64,000 bases of DNA from Juglans regia (taxonomy: Eukaryota; Streptophyta; Magnoliopsida; Fagales; Juglandaceae), in assembly GCF_001411555.2 (NCBI RefSeq), contig NC_049901.1, positions 8,690,681-8,754,680 on the forward strand, in the 5' to 3' direction. The notes beneath the pieces are model-generated. The model had not been told where the DNA came from and did not search any database. It saw only the letters and a program-made list of their open reading frames with translations. Position 1 is the first letter of the stretch; every line of letters starts with the position of its first letter. Positions 11,966 to 24,996 of the stretch are shown here, piece by piece. Both the position numbers and the translations under genes were made by a program.

Positions 11966-12160
11966 TTTTGATGCTCATCATTTCACACACCACACACTAT
12001 ACTAATTTTTATTTTTTTAAATTATTTTTTGATTTTATTACTCCTAAATTAATTGATTTCATTTACTCATCATTGATATATCACGTATTTGATAAGGAAA
12101 AAAAATAAAAAAAAAATCATGTGTGGTGTTTACGTGATATGGGTATGATGAGTATAAGTT
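11966..12160. mobile_element. short MITE with imperfect inverted ends
   Basis: The left end (GATGCTCATCATTTCACACA, then CCACACAC) pairs imperfectly with the right end (GTGTGGTG...GGTATGATGAGTAT). The interior is A/T-rich. The length of about 190 bases and the hairpin design are typical of a plant MITE. No clear target duplication was identified. Confidence 0.6.
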
Positions 12161-12872
12161 TTCATATATATATATATATATGGATGTATGTATATATCAC
12201 CCAGCATATACATACATTTTGTTTGTTTTCCCTTTGATTGTTTTTTATTTTTTTAGAAAATGATCTGTATTCGAATAAGGTAAACAGATCTTGAACTGTC
12301 TTCTAGTTAGATTTTATCATCATTTATATTTGAAAATTGTTATATACTACATTTGTTGGTTTTCGGTATTGGCTTTGTTCGTGTTTTTTTGTCTGGTGTT
12401 TTTGCTTTCGGTACTGGCTTTGCTGGGTGTAATAGGATCTTTGTAATGGTTTTCCCTACCATGAAGGTGGTCATTTGAAATAAATCACGGAGGTCCTCCC
12501 TCTGTTTAAAATATATATAGAAATTGTATGACACTACCATAACCCTTGGATCAACTCATCGATTAATGGACAGTTAATGTCATTAATTAACATGAGTACA
12601 GTATGAGAGTGAGGTATATTGATTGTGATATATTATAGCATGATTCTTTGTATTTTAAAATTAGGGACAAACACATCTAATAGCCCAAGTGAGTTAGTGC
12701 AGTTAGATCTATTTACATACCAACTTTCTAATTCTTCTTATTAACTGATCCTTGTATATATGTATATAATTGATATCAAAACCAATCAATGAGATACATG
12801 CACGTGATCCCTCGCACTAATTGCTCATCCATAATTCTCTCTATTCATATTCTAGCTAATGGCGCGCATTCC

Positions 12873-12906
<34 letters not shown>

Positions 12907-13339
12907 TGATATGTAGGCCGGGGGTATGATTGAACCAGGAGTGTAAGTGAATTTGAAAGGATTGAACAGTACTTGTTGATCTAATCAAGTGTTGAACTGC
13001 TGCATTTTGGTAGTTCTGTCGTCGTTACTCTTTATTTTGATGTAGGAGGCTAATATCTAATGATGTGCCTCCTAGTTGTTTCAGGAGATAGATTTGTTTA
13101 CAACCCTGAGATTGTACCGTCTAAAAGATGATCATCCTCCTGATCAGGCCGATGTTGTAAGGTTGAAGTGATGATATTTATATACTGAGGTTGAAATTTT
13201 TGGTTAACCGCATAGGCAAAATAACATATGCAAAGCCTTAGGTGCAGCACAAACCAGCATAAATTAATTGTAGAGAACTTGAAAAACACAAGCATCAGTA
13301 GAGTAAACAAAAACTAAAGCATCGGGACACAAACCATTT

Positions 13340-13655
13340 ATAAGGCAAGAACACAAACCATCCAAGCTACAACAGCATGCAGCAGCAAATAGCTAGCTAG
13401 GTAAAAGAAGCAATTAGCTGCATCCAGCTTGAAGAAACAGCATGACAACAGTGCTAGCCACAACAGCAGCAACAAAATCCAGGAAGCAAACAGAAGATCA
13501 GCAACAGCAAGCATCAGAGCAGCGTACAGCTTGAAGAAATAGAACGATAGCAATGGCCCCATCTGCAGCAGTAAGCATATATCCAGGTTGCCACAAGAAT
13601 AGCAACAGCAAGCATATCCATACGACATACAGTTAGTAGAACATGATAGCATAGC
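13340..13655. repeat. CAGCA-rich low-complexity stretch
   Basis: The plus strand is rich in AACAGCAGCAACA-like words. AGCTTGAAGAAA/AGCTTGAAGAAAT occurs at about 13427 and 13529, and AGCAACAGCAAGCAT at about 13499 and 13602. A minus-strand ORF of 104 codons covers it but encodes a Leu/Cys/Tyr-rich product typical of reading through such repeats. I see no gene. Confidence 0.5.
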
Positions 13656-15383
13656 TAATTAAATTCCCAACTGCAACACCTATATTTGACGATATAGCTA
13701 GCTAGATGCACCCGTCGATATTGATGCTGTTCACAAGAAAATAAATTTTTACCAAAGAAGAAAGCATTTTCAATATTAATTCTCTAGGCCATTTAAACTC
13801 GTGAGATACCAAATACACAAACTAGAAGCCTTCTGATCCCTTACCACGTCAAACAAAAAGCCTTCTCTTATATTGTGGCTGAAACCAAAAGCCCTCACTC
13901 CCTGATCTCTCTCTTCTTCTCTCTTGCATTTTACAATTCTCTCTTGATTTTCTACTGAAGATCGAAATATCGCTTTTTATGGAGAGTTGCAATTGAAGCA
14001 CTTCAAGTGATCGAATGAACTACCAATATTGTTTTCTAATGAATAAAAATGACAAGAGGGAGCAAGTGGAGGTGGCCTCCCTCTCTAGGTGTGACCATGC
14101 ATATATAGTACTTAGCTAGTTTACAATATTTGTAATGCATATATATACTTTATTGTATATACACTATTTTTCAAGGTTCATCCTGCAAAAGTCAGCAAAT
14201 GCCTGTCCTTGGCTTAAACATTATTTGAGGCGCGTTGTTAATATTTTTAAATTTGCGATTATAACACAATAGTCTTGGTCTTTCAAAGTTTTAAATGAAC
14301 AACACTAAAAGGAAGTCAAGTAAGATCATAAGATGGCAAACATTAATCATCAAAAAGTCTTATGATCTCATGAATGCTTGCACTATGTTTTTTTGATTCA
14401 TTAATACTGATCAAAGAATATGATCTAAGATAGTCCAATATTTCTACAATAATTCTGCGACGGTACTGTACGCTACATATGCATGCAGCATGTATCCCCG
14501 ATCGAGGATGAATGATTTTTCATTGAAATGCTAGGTCGATCACTTTGTCTATTTTTATATATGATTGGCATGCACTAAAAGACCTCACCTAGTTAATTAG
14601 GAGTGTGAAGCTACTTATATAGTACTACTGCATGTAGTGCAGGATTAAAATTTTAGATATTCACTTTGAGCTTGGCATCTAATTATAGAGCAATCGTTTA
14701 TAATTAACCAAGTACAAAACTTGACAGCATTAATATATATATATATATAATATATAGATATAATAGTTTGCATATTTATATATATAAAGCGAATGATGAA
14801 TTCTCTAATTATATAAGGTTTGATCTTGATCGATCATTGATCATTCTTTTTTGCGGTATCTGTGGGATTGGTTTTAAGTGCTGGCCGTATCAATTTGCCA
14901 ATTTTGTGGAAGGTTTCAATGTACTAGACCTGAAACTAACCTCGATCGGTTTGACGTACAAATAAGATCAACTAGATTGATCGCGCACATCACTAAAATT
15001 ATATATATATATATATATATAGCTAATCAATTATCTATGCCCCACCTGTCATTTGGAAACCCACTAAACAATAAATTAAACAAATTATATATAATATTTG
15101 TACCTACATATATCATAATTAAACAAGATAAGCTTAATTGTGTTCATTTATCTGATTATTTAATAAGTAGTAAGACAATCATAACCACCACGTACAAGAT
15201 GATAAGTTTTATGGAGCTAGCTAGCAAAGATACGAAACAGCTAGGCTAATCTTGAGCTTTTATACAACTTTAAATTATTCTTAACAGCTGCTTATTCTAC
15301 TAAGCCAACCTATAATATAAAATAGAAGAGGCATTAGTGTACGTTTGCGATATGATATATATATATATATATATATATTTTGC

Positions 15384-15645
15384 CTTGATACTGTTGCCGT
15401 TGCTGTTTTTAAACAAATCCCGGAGTATTTCGATCATGACTAGAACCCACATATATTAAAATTAATATATAGAAGGAACTAGCTAGTGTTTTCGATATCT
15501 TTGCGGCCAGCAGCTTGATACTGTTGACTTGAACAAATTCCGGAGTATTTCGATCTCAAAATCCCACGATGGCCAGCACTAGTGTTTTCGATATCTTTGC
15601 CTTGATCCTGTTGGGTGCTGTTTCATACTTCCGGAGTATTTAGCA
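15384..15645. repeat. degenerate tandem repeat, three partial units
   Basis: Three words recur in order. CTTGATACTGTTG-like words begin at about 15384, 15512 and 15601. CCGGAGTATTT occurs at about 15420, 15540 and 15630. GTGTTTTCGATATCTTTGC occurs at about 15486 and 15582. Unit spacing falls from about 128 to 90 bases through internal deletions. No coding potential was seen. Confidence 0.75.
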
Positions 15646-17241
15646 TGGATAAAAAAAAAAAGGCCAAAAAAGAGAAGATCGGAAAAAGGATTCTTCGTGA
15701 AGAGGAAACCCTCCCTTTTTTATATTTAGAAGATGGGACAGTATTAGGCACAGACGCACAGTTATGATATCTCTTATAATACAAAACGTTAAACGTACCA
15801 TCCCAGCTTGCACAAGATATATATATTCAGTTGCCCAAACCTAGCTTTAACTCGTTTAGCTTGCCTAGGAAGAATCTTCCGAAGAGATTAAGGAAGATTA
15901 GGCACATCAGGAATCCCGTGCTATACCTAGGTAAAGGCTAAAGTGTGTGTTTCTCTACTCCATTGTCACAAGGCCGGAAAAAGCTTGAAGCTGGAACTAA
16001 TTAGGTTCCTTGTTCAATGTTTCTACTTCTTCAAAGTGACAACTGGGTCTGTCCAGATTTTCCCTAGCACTCATCTGCGATATCTTATATATATATAATT
16101 GGGTCAAGCTTCGATAGAGATAGGGAAGTAATTAATTAATTAATTTTTTTCCCAAAAGATAGACTCTCAAGTAAATTAGGGAAAATAAATCATTACTATT
16201 GCCTATAAAATTAAAGGTTTGAACTTATGTCAAACAAGTCATTGTGATTAACAAAAAAAAATTATTGGTAAGGGGTAATCTTAAATTGGTCCATTCATCT
16301 ATTATATGTTATATTATTATAAATTAGTTAACTAAATTTTACATCTTTTCATGATCAGCTTGAGTGATGATTTAATATTCTTTACAAAATTTTAGGTAGA
16401 AAATGCTGTTAGATAGTATCGATCGCGTCAAGATCACCAATTATTTGAGGACAGTACGAGTCAGCTGAGCCTAGTCGACATTTAAAAGAATTTAAAAATA
16501 CCCTATCAAGATGCCACGTCAACAAAATATAACTTAAATAACTACAGAAAAAAAAAAAAACTAAAATCTATTAAAATTTGAATTTCTTAATTATCAATTA
16601 TATAAACTTTTGGGATATATATATATATATATATGTATAATAGATCATTTAATTGTTTCATAGACAAATGATTGAGGAAGCTAGCCATCCATTTCGAATT
16701 TCGATCGACTGATTTTCTTTTTCTTTTTGGATGAAGAAGTCTGTCTGCAAGTGGTACAGATTATGTCATGCATTAATGCTGAGCGCTGCCGTAATGCATG
16801 ACTGCTTATGATTATATATGCGAATTAAATAATTTTGCATATATATATATATATATATATATATGTGGGATGAAAAAGAATCAAAATCAAGTTGTGTTCC
16901 AAATAGTGTTCTGCTGCTAGTTCATCCTCATGAGTCATGATACTTGATAACAATAAATTAAGTACTTATTTCATTCAAATAACATATATATATATATATT
17001 TGATTCTAGAATATGAAGAGAGCGAAAAGAACAGTCTCGAACTCCAAATTAGAGTTTAATTTAGTTCCGGTTCTAAATTAATTTATCATGTGGTCAAATT
17101 ATCAGTATAAATGAATTTTCTTTAATTATTTATATGGCCTATAATATAAATTAATATAAAGAAACTGAGGCGGCCAGGATGCAAAGAAATCATGTGTTGA
17201 ATAATGAAGAAAATTAACTATAATTAAATAGCTAGAAGAAG

Positions 17242-20200
17242 TGTAACACCCGGGCCAGCCAAGCGACTTTACAAAAATTTTTGAGTTTTAGTTAGAATCA
17301 TTTGGGATTACGAGTAAAATTTTTTAAAAGAGAGTTTGAGCCTAAGATATTTTTTTATTTTTTTATTTTTTTGGCGGTGTATAATTTTTTTTATATAGTA
17401 AGTTTGATATTTAATTTTTAAAGCTTAATGGATCAAGTGGTTATTCATCAAAATTTATGGGATAATTATATCTATATATATATATATATTTTTTTTTTAT
17501 TAGAGACCCAAAACTTTAGATTAAAGCAATGCCTTAATCTCGTTCAGAGCCCAGCCGTGAGATCGCGCGGGTCCAGACTCCATCGCACGGTTTGCATCCA
17601 ATTTCCCTTTTCATGCACGTATCTCCCTTCTCCATCTTTAGGTTTCATCTGTTTCCCTCTTATAGTTCTTATATATATTAAGCATTTCTCAACCCTAGAA
17701 TAAGTGCCGCAGCCCCTCTTCATCACCCTCAGCCATCCAAACTCCTAGCATCCATCCTCCACTGTGAACCGCGGCTACCACCCCAACCAAGAGACAAACG
17801 ACCGAAACCACCTTGTTCTTACAGCTCAAATCAGAGCATTTGCTTCCTCCACGTCGTTCTTCCCCGAACCCAGTCCACGCGGAACCTCAGCCGCCACCCA
17901 ATGCCTGCATAGCATCTGTTGCAAGCCACGGAAACCCTCTGCCTTAGACAACCGAAACAGAGCCACGCCTACAGCCACCCCAACTCCTCGGTGCCACCTG
18001 CCACAGCTCTTCCACGCCCAGCTTTGCGCCATAACACCTCTGCTTAGCCGCTTCTCCGCCGCACAAAACCGAGAACCACCCCACCTCACAGAGAAGTCTC
18101 TGTTTCCTGCACCAAAAACAGGGCATTTACTGAACTACCGTAAACCACTGCATAACCAGCACCTGATTGCACCGAAAAACACCATAAAATCAACGGAAAC
18201 CGCCAGTCGTGACATCCCCGTCACCCTGCGTAGATCGGTGAGCCCAGACCCTCCGCCATATGCGTTTCCTCTCGGTTGCGCTCTCTCTCTCGTCTCGCAC
18301 TCTCCGAACTCTCTCTACCTCTCTCGTGCGCTTTCGCCGCCCAGCGTAGGTGGCCTCGCCACTGCATGCTCTCCTCGGCGCCCAGCAGCACCACCATAGT
18401 TCCTGCATCCGCCCAGCTCGCCGCCATCGCGGCTCCATCTCTCGGTAAGTGCTGCTGCCGCCAATCACTGGGTGATTTCCGTGTTTTGTGTGTGCAGCAG
18501 TTTTTGTTTTCCTTTATAAGTGATTTACGTACATATATATATATATATATATTATATTTCATAGATATATATAGTGGTAACTTGATAGTTGAAGTTATTT
18601 CCAAATTTATCCCTTTACATTCAGAAGTGTGTTTCCGGATGAAGGGTATTTATTTATTTATGTATTTTTGTTGTGATGTTGAAATGAGTTTTGGTTTTAA
18701 GTCTCATAAAACATTATTTTGTGTAGAAAATATTTTAACAATATTGTTAACAAAAAGAGGTAAACCTATTTTTTAAGAGAGGAGTTTTGCATGGCGTATT
18801 TGTTAAGACTTTTAAAGTAATCTAAGTATTCTATTAATTTATAATATATTGTTGGTACTATAGATATTTTTGAATATTACTCTTTATTGAGTTCCGCAAA
18901 TGCCTAAATACTTGCTCGATTAAATCTCTTATTGGTACGAATTTGATTAAGTGGATATTGGTGGCTTTAGAAAATGGTGGTATTATAGAAATTATTAGAA
19001 TTCTAGGTTTTGAGGATTTAAATAGGTTCTTAGGTTCAACTATCGAAATACGGATTGATTGAAAATTTACAGAATTTACGTAATTTTATAGGTGACGATT
19101 AATATTTGTTCGGCTTCGTTGAGGAATCTTGAAAGACTAAAGAGTTCCAGGTAAGCGGGGTTCTTATGCTAGATTTGCATAAAAATAAAATGGTTTGAGG
19201 TTGATTTTTGAAAATGAACATGTTTATTATAAAAATATACTTGAACTACCTCAGTTATTTGTTCTGCATTACTCATGAGATTCTGTTTAAGAATAAAGCA
19301 TTTTCTGGCATGACTGGTGTAGACATGAGCTATTTTACATTTTACTTCTGAATTGTGAAAAAGAAAGCGAATATGAAAGTTTGTGCATAAAATAATGTTT
19401 TGTGATTTCTGAAAACTCTGCTCTGTTCTGAAGATGGTCTGTACTCTGATATGATATGCTTTCTGAAAACTCTGTTCTGTTCTGAAGGTGTTCCGTATTC
19501 TAATATGATGTGATTTCTGAAAACTTTTGGCATGACATTCTGAATTGGGATGTGGTTTGTGGATGGTGACCTATTTGACCTACCACGGGTGCTAATAGTG
19601 GTTTCTGTTTGGGTTGGTACCAACTGTTCTGTTTCTGGTGCACCTACTTTGGAAACAAAGTGGTTTTCTGGTGGTCTTTCCTGTGTGCACACTCGGGGCT
19701 CCGAGAATAAATAAGGGGAAGATTCACATTCTGTTTCTGCTCGGTTAGCTACCGGGGTTTGCACAACCCTACCACGGGGGTTAAACATGGCCTCTGTTGC
19801 GATATGATACTCTGGTATGATGGTGGTCAGTTATGCTATGCCAAAAGAATTTGAATAAGAATATTTTTGAACTTTCGCTCTGATATTTTTATAACATGTT
19901 CTGACTCTGCATTCTGCAAATATAAAGTGCTTTGTTCTGCATTATGAAATCTGTAAATGCTCATGTTTGCATACTAGTATATGTTCTCTGCTTACTGAGT
20001 TGTTGATAACTCACCCCTATCTCCACAATATGTTTCAGATAATTTTTGATGCAACAGCTGGAAATCAGGAATAGGAAATATTTGCAAATTTTGTGGATCA
20101 TAGAAGACTATGTGCCCTAGGGTGCAATGACTTTTGGAGAGTCTTTTGGTAGCGTTGATATTTTATGTGATTTCGGTATGTTGAGTATTGGATATTTTTA

Positions 20201-20397
20201 GTCCTTGTGGAAAAGTTTATCTATATCAATGAGACACCACTGATGTGCCCTTATGTAGGAACATGGATATTTGTATTGAACAAATAGGTTAATATGTTAT
20301 GGAGATTCTGGTTTATTTTAAAAAGTTTTAATTGGAAATGATTTTTTTTTAAGTGATATGAATTAACTCTCCGGACCTTCGGGGCCGGGGCGTTACA
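17242..20397. mobile_element. 3.16 kb LTR-like element, probable solo LTR (Ty3/gypsy type)
   Basis: The element starts TGTAACACCCGGGCC and ends GGGGCCGGGGCGTTACA, so it has the TG...CA ends of an LTR and partly complementary termini. AGAAG lies on both sides, at 17237-17241 and 20398-20402, as a 5-bp target duplication. No gag or pol coding sequence lies inside, and the ends are not repeated within it, so it is more likely one long LTR than a full element. The interior has a GC-rich CTCTC/GCCGCC block (17560-18440), a CTGTTCTG-rich block (19420-19760) and TAACTCACCCCTATCTCCAC near 20010. Very long LTRs of this style occur in Del/Tekay-like gypsy elements; that assignment is inferred. The 211-codon ORF inside it is not supported as a gene. 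Confidence 0.72.
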
Positions 20398-20402
20398 AGA
20401 AG

Positions 20403-22533
20403 TACTACATGATCAGTAGTTTGGGTTAATTAAAAGACCAAAAAGCTGATAAAAGCTAGCTAGCCTTCACAACGCTGATCATATATATCGCATTCACCTC
20501 TTTATAAGTCTTGAATAAATAAGTACATAATATATTATATATATACCCCTTTAATTAACCTTCCAAATATATAAAGAAAAAATGATTACTTATAATTAGG
20601 ACTAGTTATTCTAATCGCAAATGGTTAATTTCGTTCCAGCTGGCTACAAATAAATAATTAAACGTTTTTCTCCGTCATATAATTATAATTCCATATATAC
20701 TAATTCCTATATTATATATTAATTGTAATAGATAGATTACGTAGCGCGAGTGAATAGATCGATGATCAATTATTGGCGCCCATATATGCATATATTCTAC
20801 TTCGAGGTTTGGAACGGGCCGGCCCCCTTCTCGAGGTTTTACAATCTGATGTAATATATTAAATTACGTTAATTTATAAATTTATTTTTATGTAATTTTT
20901 TATAGTTAAAATATTTTTTTAAATTAATTACTACTTATTTTTTTTATATATGCTAGCTGATTCAATTAATTTACACTTGCCCAACCAATTAAGTTACTCC
21001 ACCCAAGCTAGAGTTTAGAGTACTTGGGTTAATTAATATGCGAAGCAGTAGCTTGGAAACATTATTCCTTTCACATGCTTTGCCGGCCAGTTCATTTCAT
21101 TTCATTGCACATATGTTAATTTCATTTCCTTTCACATGCTTTGCCAGTTCATTTCATTTCAGTACTGTATACAATTTTAATGTGCAAGTCAAGGGCGGAC
21201 TTACAATTAAAACACACTAAAGCGTCTCTTAAAGGTTGGGAAAGGTGAAGAAAAAGTTGATAGATGTGCTAATTAATAATAATCTTATATATCTTTCTTG
21301 ATCATGCGTCAAAAGTCATTTGCATGATCAAAATAATATTATATTTTGATTTAACCATGTGGATGTGGTACATTGGACCGATTTGTATGAATTTTCCATG
21401 CAGCAGTACCGGACGACATTCATCCTCATGGCGCCGATTGCCGACAAATGAATTGGTAAGCCAAATGTGAACGTAAATGGGCAGGAATTTGTTCTGTTAA
21501 AAAGTAAAAGTAAAAGTAAAGCCAGGCACTAGCACCCACGACGAACTTTAATTCACATCGATCCGTTGTTGTGGCCACATTTTACCTAAAGTTTAGACCG
21601 CGTGTTTCTCGTGCCAATGAAGAGATAATACAGAAAATAAAACTTAATTAACCATTTGATTAGGATTCATTTTTAAAAAATATTTTTTTAAGGAAAAATG
21701 TTATCATTCATTTATCAAGAAACTTACATTTATGATTGGATAAATTTTGGAATGTCCTCGTATCAAATATGACATCATAAACAAAAATAATACATTTGAA
21801 ACTTTACTAGTACACTATTTTCTTTTGTGATTGGTCTGGTCTTCATGACTACTACTGCTGATACTTTCTACAAACAAATGTCAAAGGGACAACACTCTGT
21901 CTGAACAGAGATTCAATCTCACCTTTTATATAAGGAGATCATGACTTAATTTCTACAGACAAAAGTCTGAGAGATGATTTTTTTTTTAATTAACAATAAA
22001 GAAAGTAAAAAGAAAATCAGTAAGATAGATGCGAAAACGAAGAATTACAATTTGGATCAATTTCGGTAAATTTCGAAATTTGTGACGGCACGTGAAGGAG
22101 ACACGCTTGTCTCTTTTCAGCCACATATATATAGATCAGTAGGCATAAATATTTATTGCTATACTTGATGATGCAATAATATTTCTGAATATTATAAAGT
22201 TCATGACTTTATATATCTTTATTTTTCTACTTAAATTAATCTAAAATTTGTTGAATAACGTTAAAAACATTGATTCGATTGATTTTATATGGCCCATACA
22301 GAAAATCACGGCCTCTAACTGAGGTATCTAATTCTTTTAGGTCAATATATAATAACAAAAAATTAAGAGGAAAAGGCTAGAAAACTGTCACAAAATTGAT
22401 GATCAGCTGGGACGGCAAACATCCCCCAACCCCCACCTAGAAGATATTATTCCACTAGATCTGATACTGGATAATTAAGCTTCTTCAGTACTGCTACGTA
22501 CTAGGGGGAAGTAATCTCGCCAACAAGAAGATC
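20403..22533. other. intergenic, no gene seen
   Basis: AT-rich spacer between the LTR-like element and the second bHLH gene. It has a 61-base tandem duplication, with CCTTTCACATGCTTTGCC at 21067 and 21128. No coding region or classified transposon is apparent. The promoter of the next gene should lie in the last few hundred bases. I could not place a confident TATA box. Confidence 0.55.
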
Positions 22534-23410
22534 ATGCTTAGGGACACTGCAGAGCGACAAAGTAGATCGAGCTTCAATGTGGCAAAAAGCCTGCCGCATA
22601 AAATATCATCTACATCGGACAATGATGAAGCAAATACTGGTAATAATAAGAAGATTATTCGTAGGGACACTGAACGACAAAGAAGGCAGAAAATGGCCAT
22701 TCTTAATGCATCACTTCGATCGCTGCTGCCTGTTGAAATGATTATGGTCAGGAAGCACTTGTCTCTCTCTCCATTTTCTTCCTTTGAACGTTACATATTT
22801 AATTTCATGGCCTGGCCTTTATTGATCTTGACTTACGCAATTACAATTTTATGGTTTTGTTGTTGGGGGTTTTAATTTAGGGAAAGCGTTCGTTATCGGA
22901 TCACATGAGCGAGGCCGTGAATTATATAAAATACCTAAAGAATAAGCTCGAAGAGCTGAGTGTCAGGAGTAATAAGCTTAAGGAATTATCTAATTTTAGT
23001 GTTCTCGGTCTTGGAAATCAAAGATCGGATAATAATCTTCAGAACCGTGTTATGGTCCACCCTTGTTGGGATGGAGTGGAGATTGTAATAACTAGCAATG
23101 TCAATGAGGACAGTTTGCTTCTGTCAGAGGTGCTCGAAATCTTGCTCGAAGAAGCGCTAAGTGTAGTCACCTGCAGTTCTACTAAAGCAAATGAAAGGTT
23201 AATTTACACTATTCAGGCGAAGGTATGTTGGGTTGATAATTCACTTATTTCTAGGTTTAGGGTTTACCTGATGAAGATTATGAAATATCCAACAGAACTT
23301 TTTTTCTGCAATTGTCTTTTGAATCACAGGTCAATGATTTTGGTTGCGGCCTTGATCTACATGAGTTGCAGCGGAAATTGAATGCACTCGTCATGTCATC
23401 CACGCGCTGA
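22534..23410 (+). CDS. bHLH transcription factor, paralog of the 9991 gene; altered N-terminus
   Basis: Exons 22534-22746, 22881-23222 and 23330-23410 give 211 residues. Exon 2 is 342 bp, exactly as in the upstream paralog, and both introns fall at the same places. The basic region RRDTERQRR keeps Glu47 and Arg51, but the family His is Arg43. Helix 2 is GKRSLSDHMSEAVNYIKYLK, and the ACT-like C-terminal domain spans about 128-205. The first Met sits inside a degenerate copy of the basic region (LRDTAERQSR, against IRRDTERQRR 41 residues later), and the usual MFPL-like start is missing. Either the gene is 5'-altered, or translation starts elsewhere. Function is likely nuclear DNA binding as a dimer, possibly with weaker or altered E-box reading. 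It may be functional or at an early stage of decay. Confidence 0.78.
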
Positions 23411-24960
23411 GAAGCATTCACTCGATCTGAACCCTAAACGTGGTTAATTTTGTTTATATATATGTGTCACTGGAAGATCTGATTTTTCGGAGGAGATTTT
23501 GGGACTTGGTTATAAGTCCCGTTGTTTGTTGGTTATCAATGATTTCGTCTCTCCCCCACGCATCCTAGCTAGGTTTTGATGCATGTGTTGCATTATCTGT
23601 GGTATATTTGTGTCTTTGTATAGTTTTTTCTTCTCAATAGAGAAATTTCTATGGAATGCGAAAAGTTTAGATCTCTTTGACTACTCTTTCAAAAACTCTT
23701 TCTAAAAGAAAAACTTCAGTTCATGCGAACCATTAGATAGTTAGCAATTCTTAGCATCATTAACTAACATTTCGACAGCTCGGCATAGAGCGTGAGCGCT
23801 GTTTTGTCTTGGTCATATATAGAAGATAGACTATATTGGAAACTCAAATCATACATTGATCATGATGTGGGTATTCAACTGATGGTAATTAAGTTGATAT
23901 TGCTTGGAGTGGTCTTAATTTGGAACAAAGACCAGCTCCAAGTATGGAGTAGTACAAAAATGCTTTTATTGGTTCAATATTGTACAAGTGAATATTGCAT
24001 GAGTACTTATACATACTTACCTTTCTAAAACAAAAAGGTTAATTAATATTAATGCTGCATTTAGATTCTATTCATGAGATAATAATTTCAACGATTGAAT
24101 GTTGAAAACTCTAATATATAGGATTTCATTTATTTTGCATTTAATTTGCAAGACAAGTTATTTCCATAAATATTAGACCAAGTCCCATGCACTAGGCATA
24201 TACAGATCAGATCCTCATCAAATCCAATGGTTGATAATTATATATCTTACTAGTTTTATGATTATATATAGTATTTGGCCAAACTCTAATTTATAGACGT
24301 TCTTGCTTTATGTTAATAATCTATATAATATATATGATCATGCATGTTTTCCGGTTCTTACGTCCAGTTTGATGTCGTGTATATATTCCTTTTTCCTAGT
24401 TTTTCAATATTCGAGGGAATATATATGAACTTGCTGATCTTAATTATTGAACTTTTGTATTCTTGTACTGATCATGATTTTGGCCTTAAAACTGGAAAGG
24501 TATTAATGGATTAATTATGATCGATGTCGTGATATAAAACTACAGTCGCTGACTATTATGATCTGTAGTAGTATATATATATATTATATATGATTTATCA
24601 TTCTATTCGTGAACTAGGAGCGTGCAGAGGCTGGGATCTGTCTAATTTTATCCTTTTTGTTGATCAGGGTTGGAGTTTTTTTTGGGTTATGATCTTACGA
24701 TTTAATTATGAATCTATGATGGAATGTGTTATATCATTTTTAATTTTAGAATTATTATAGCTGACAGATCAATGGATGTCGTTAATTTGTTTCCTTGCTT
24801 GCCTAGGAATTTTCTATAGAATTCTTAAAGGGGATAAATCTTTTAAATTTGTTAGTTATTCAATTTATTAAGAAAGCGCCATTAATTTCAAGTAAAGAAT
24901 ATTAGATGTCTATATGATTGATGATCCCATGCATGCAGTTCGACATCAAATCTCTTTAAC

Positions 24961-24996
<36 letters not shown>

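Larger units (their letters stand above)
11023..17241. other. intergenic, no gene seen
   Basis: Mostly AT-rich sequence with (TA)n tracts at about 12873-12903, 15000-15020, 15355-15378, 16616-16633 and 16839-16864. A near-palindromic TA/CA tract and a MITE lie near 11.9-12.2 kb. A CAGCA-rich stretch spans about 13340-13650. The region 13870-14085 begins with a CT-rich, 5'-UTR-like run and ends in a GAGGGAG...CTCCCTC hairpin, but has no coding ORF. Degenerate repeats lie at 15384-15645. ORFs in this span are short and low in complexity. Confidence 0.6.

Noticed and set aside
13338..13652. 104-codon minus-strand Leu/Cys-rich ORF that looks membrane-like
   Set aside because: It reads the complement of a CAGCA-rich stretch, and the hydrophobicity comes from that composition.
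17764..18399. 211-codon plus-strand ORF
   Set aside because: It lies inside the LTR-like element in a GC-rich CT/CC block, is rich in Pro, Ser, Thr and Arg, has overlapping ORFs in other frames and strands, and shows no domain.
19342..19788. 148-codon minus-strand ORF
   Set aside because: Made from CTGTTCTG-type repeats inside the LTR-like element; it contains repeated FRNHI/EYG phrases that come from tandem words, not a protein fold.
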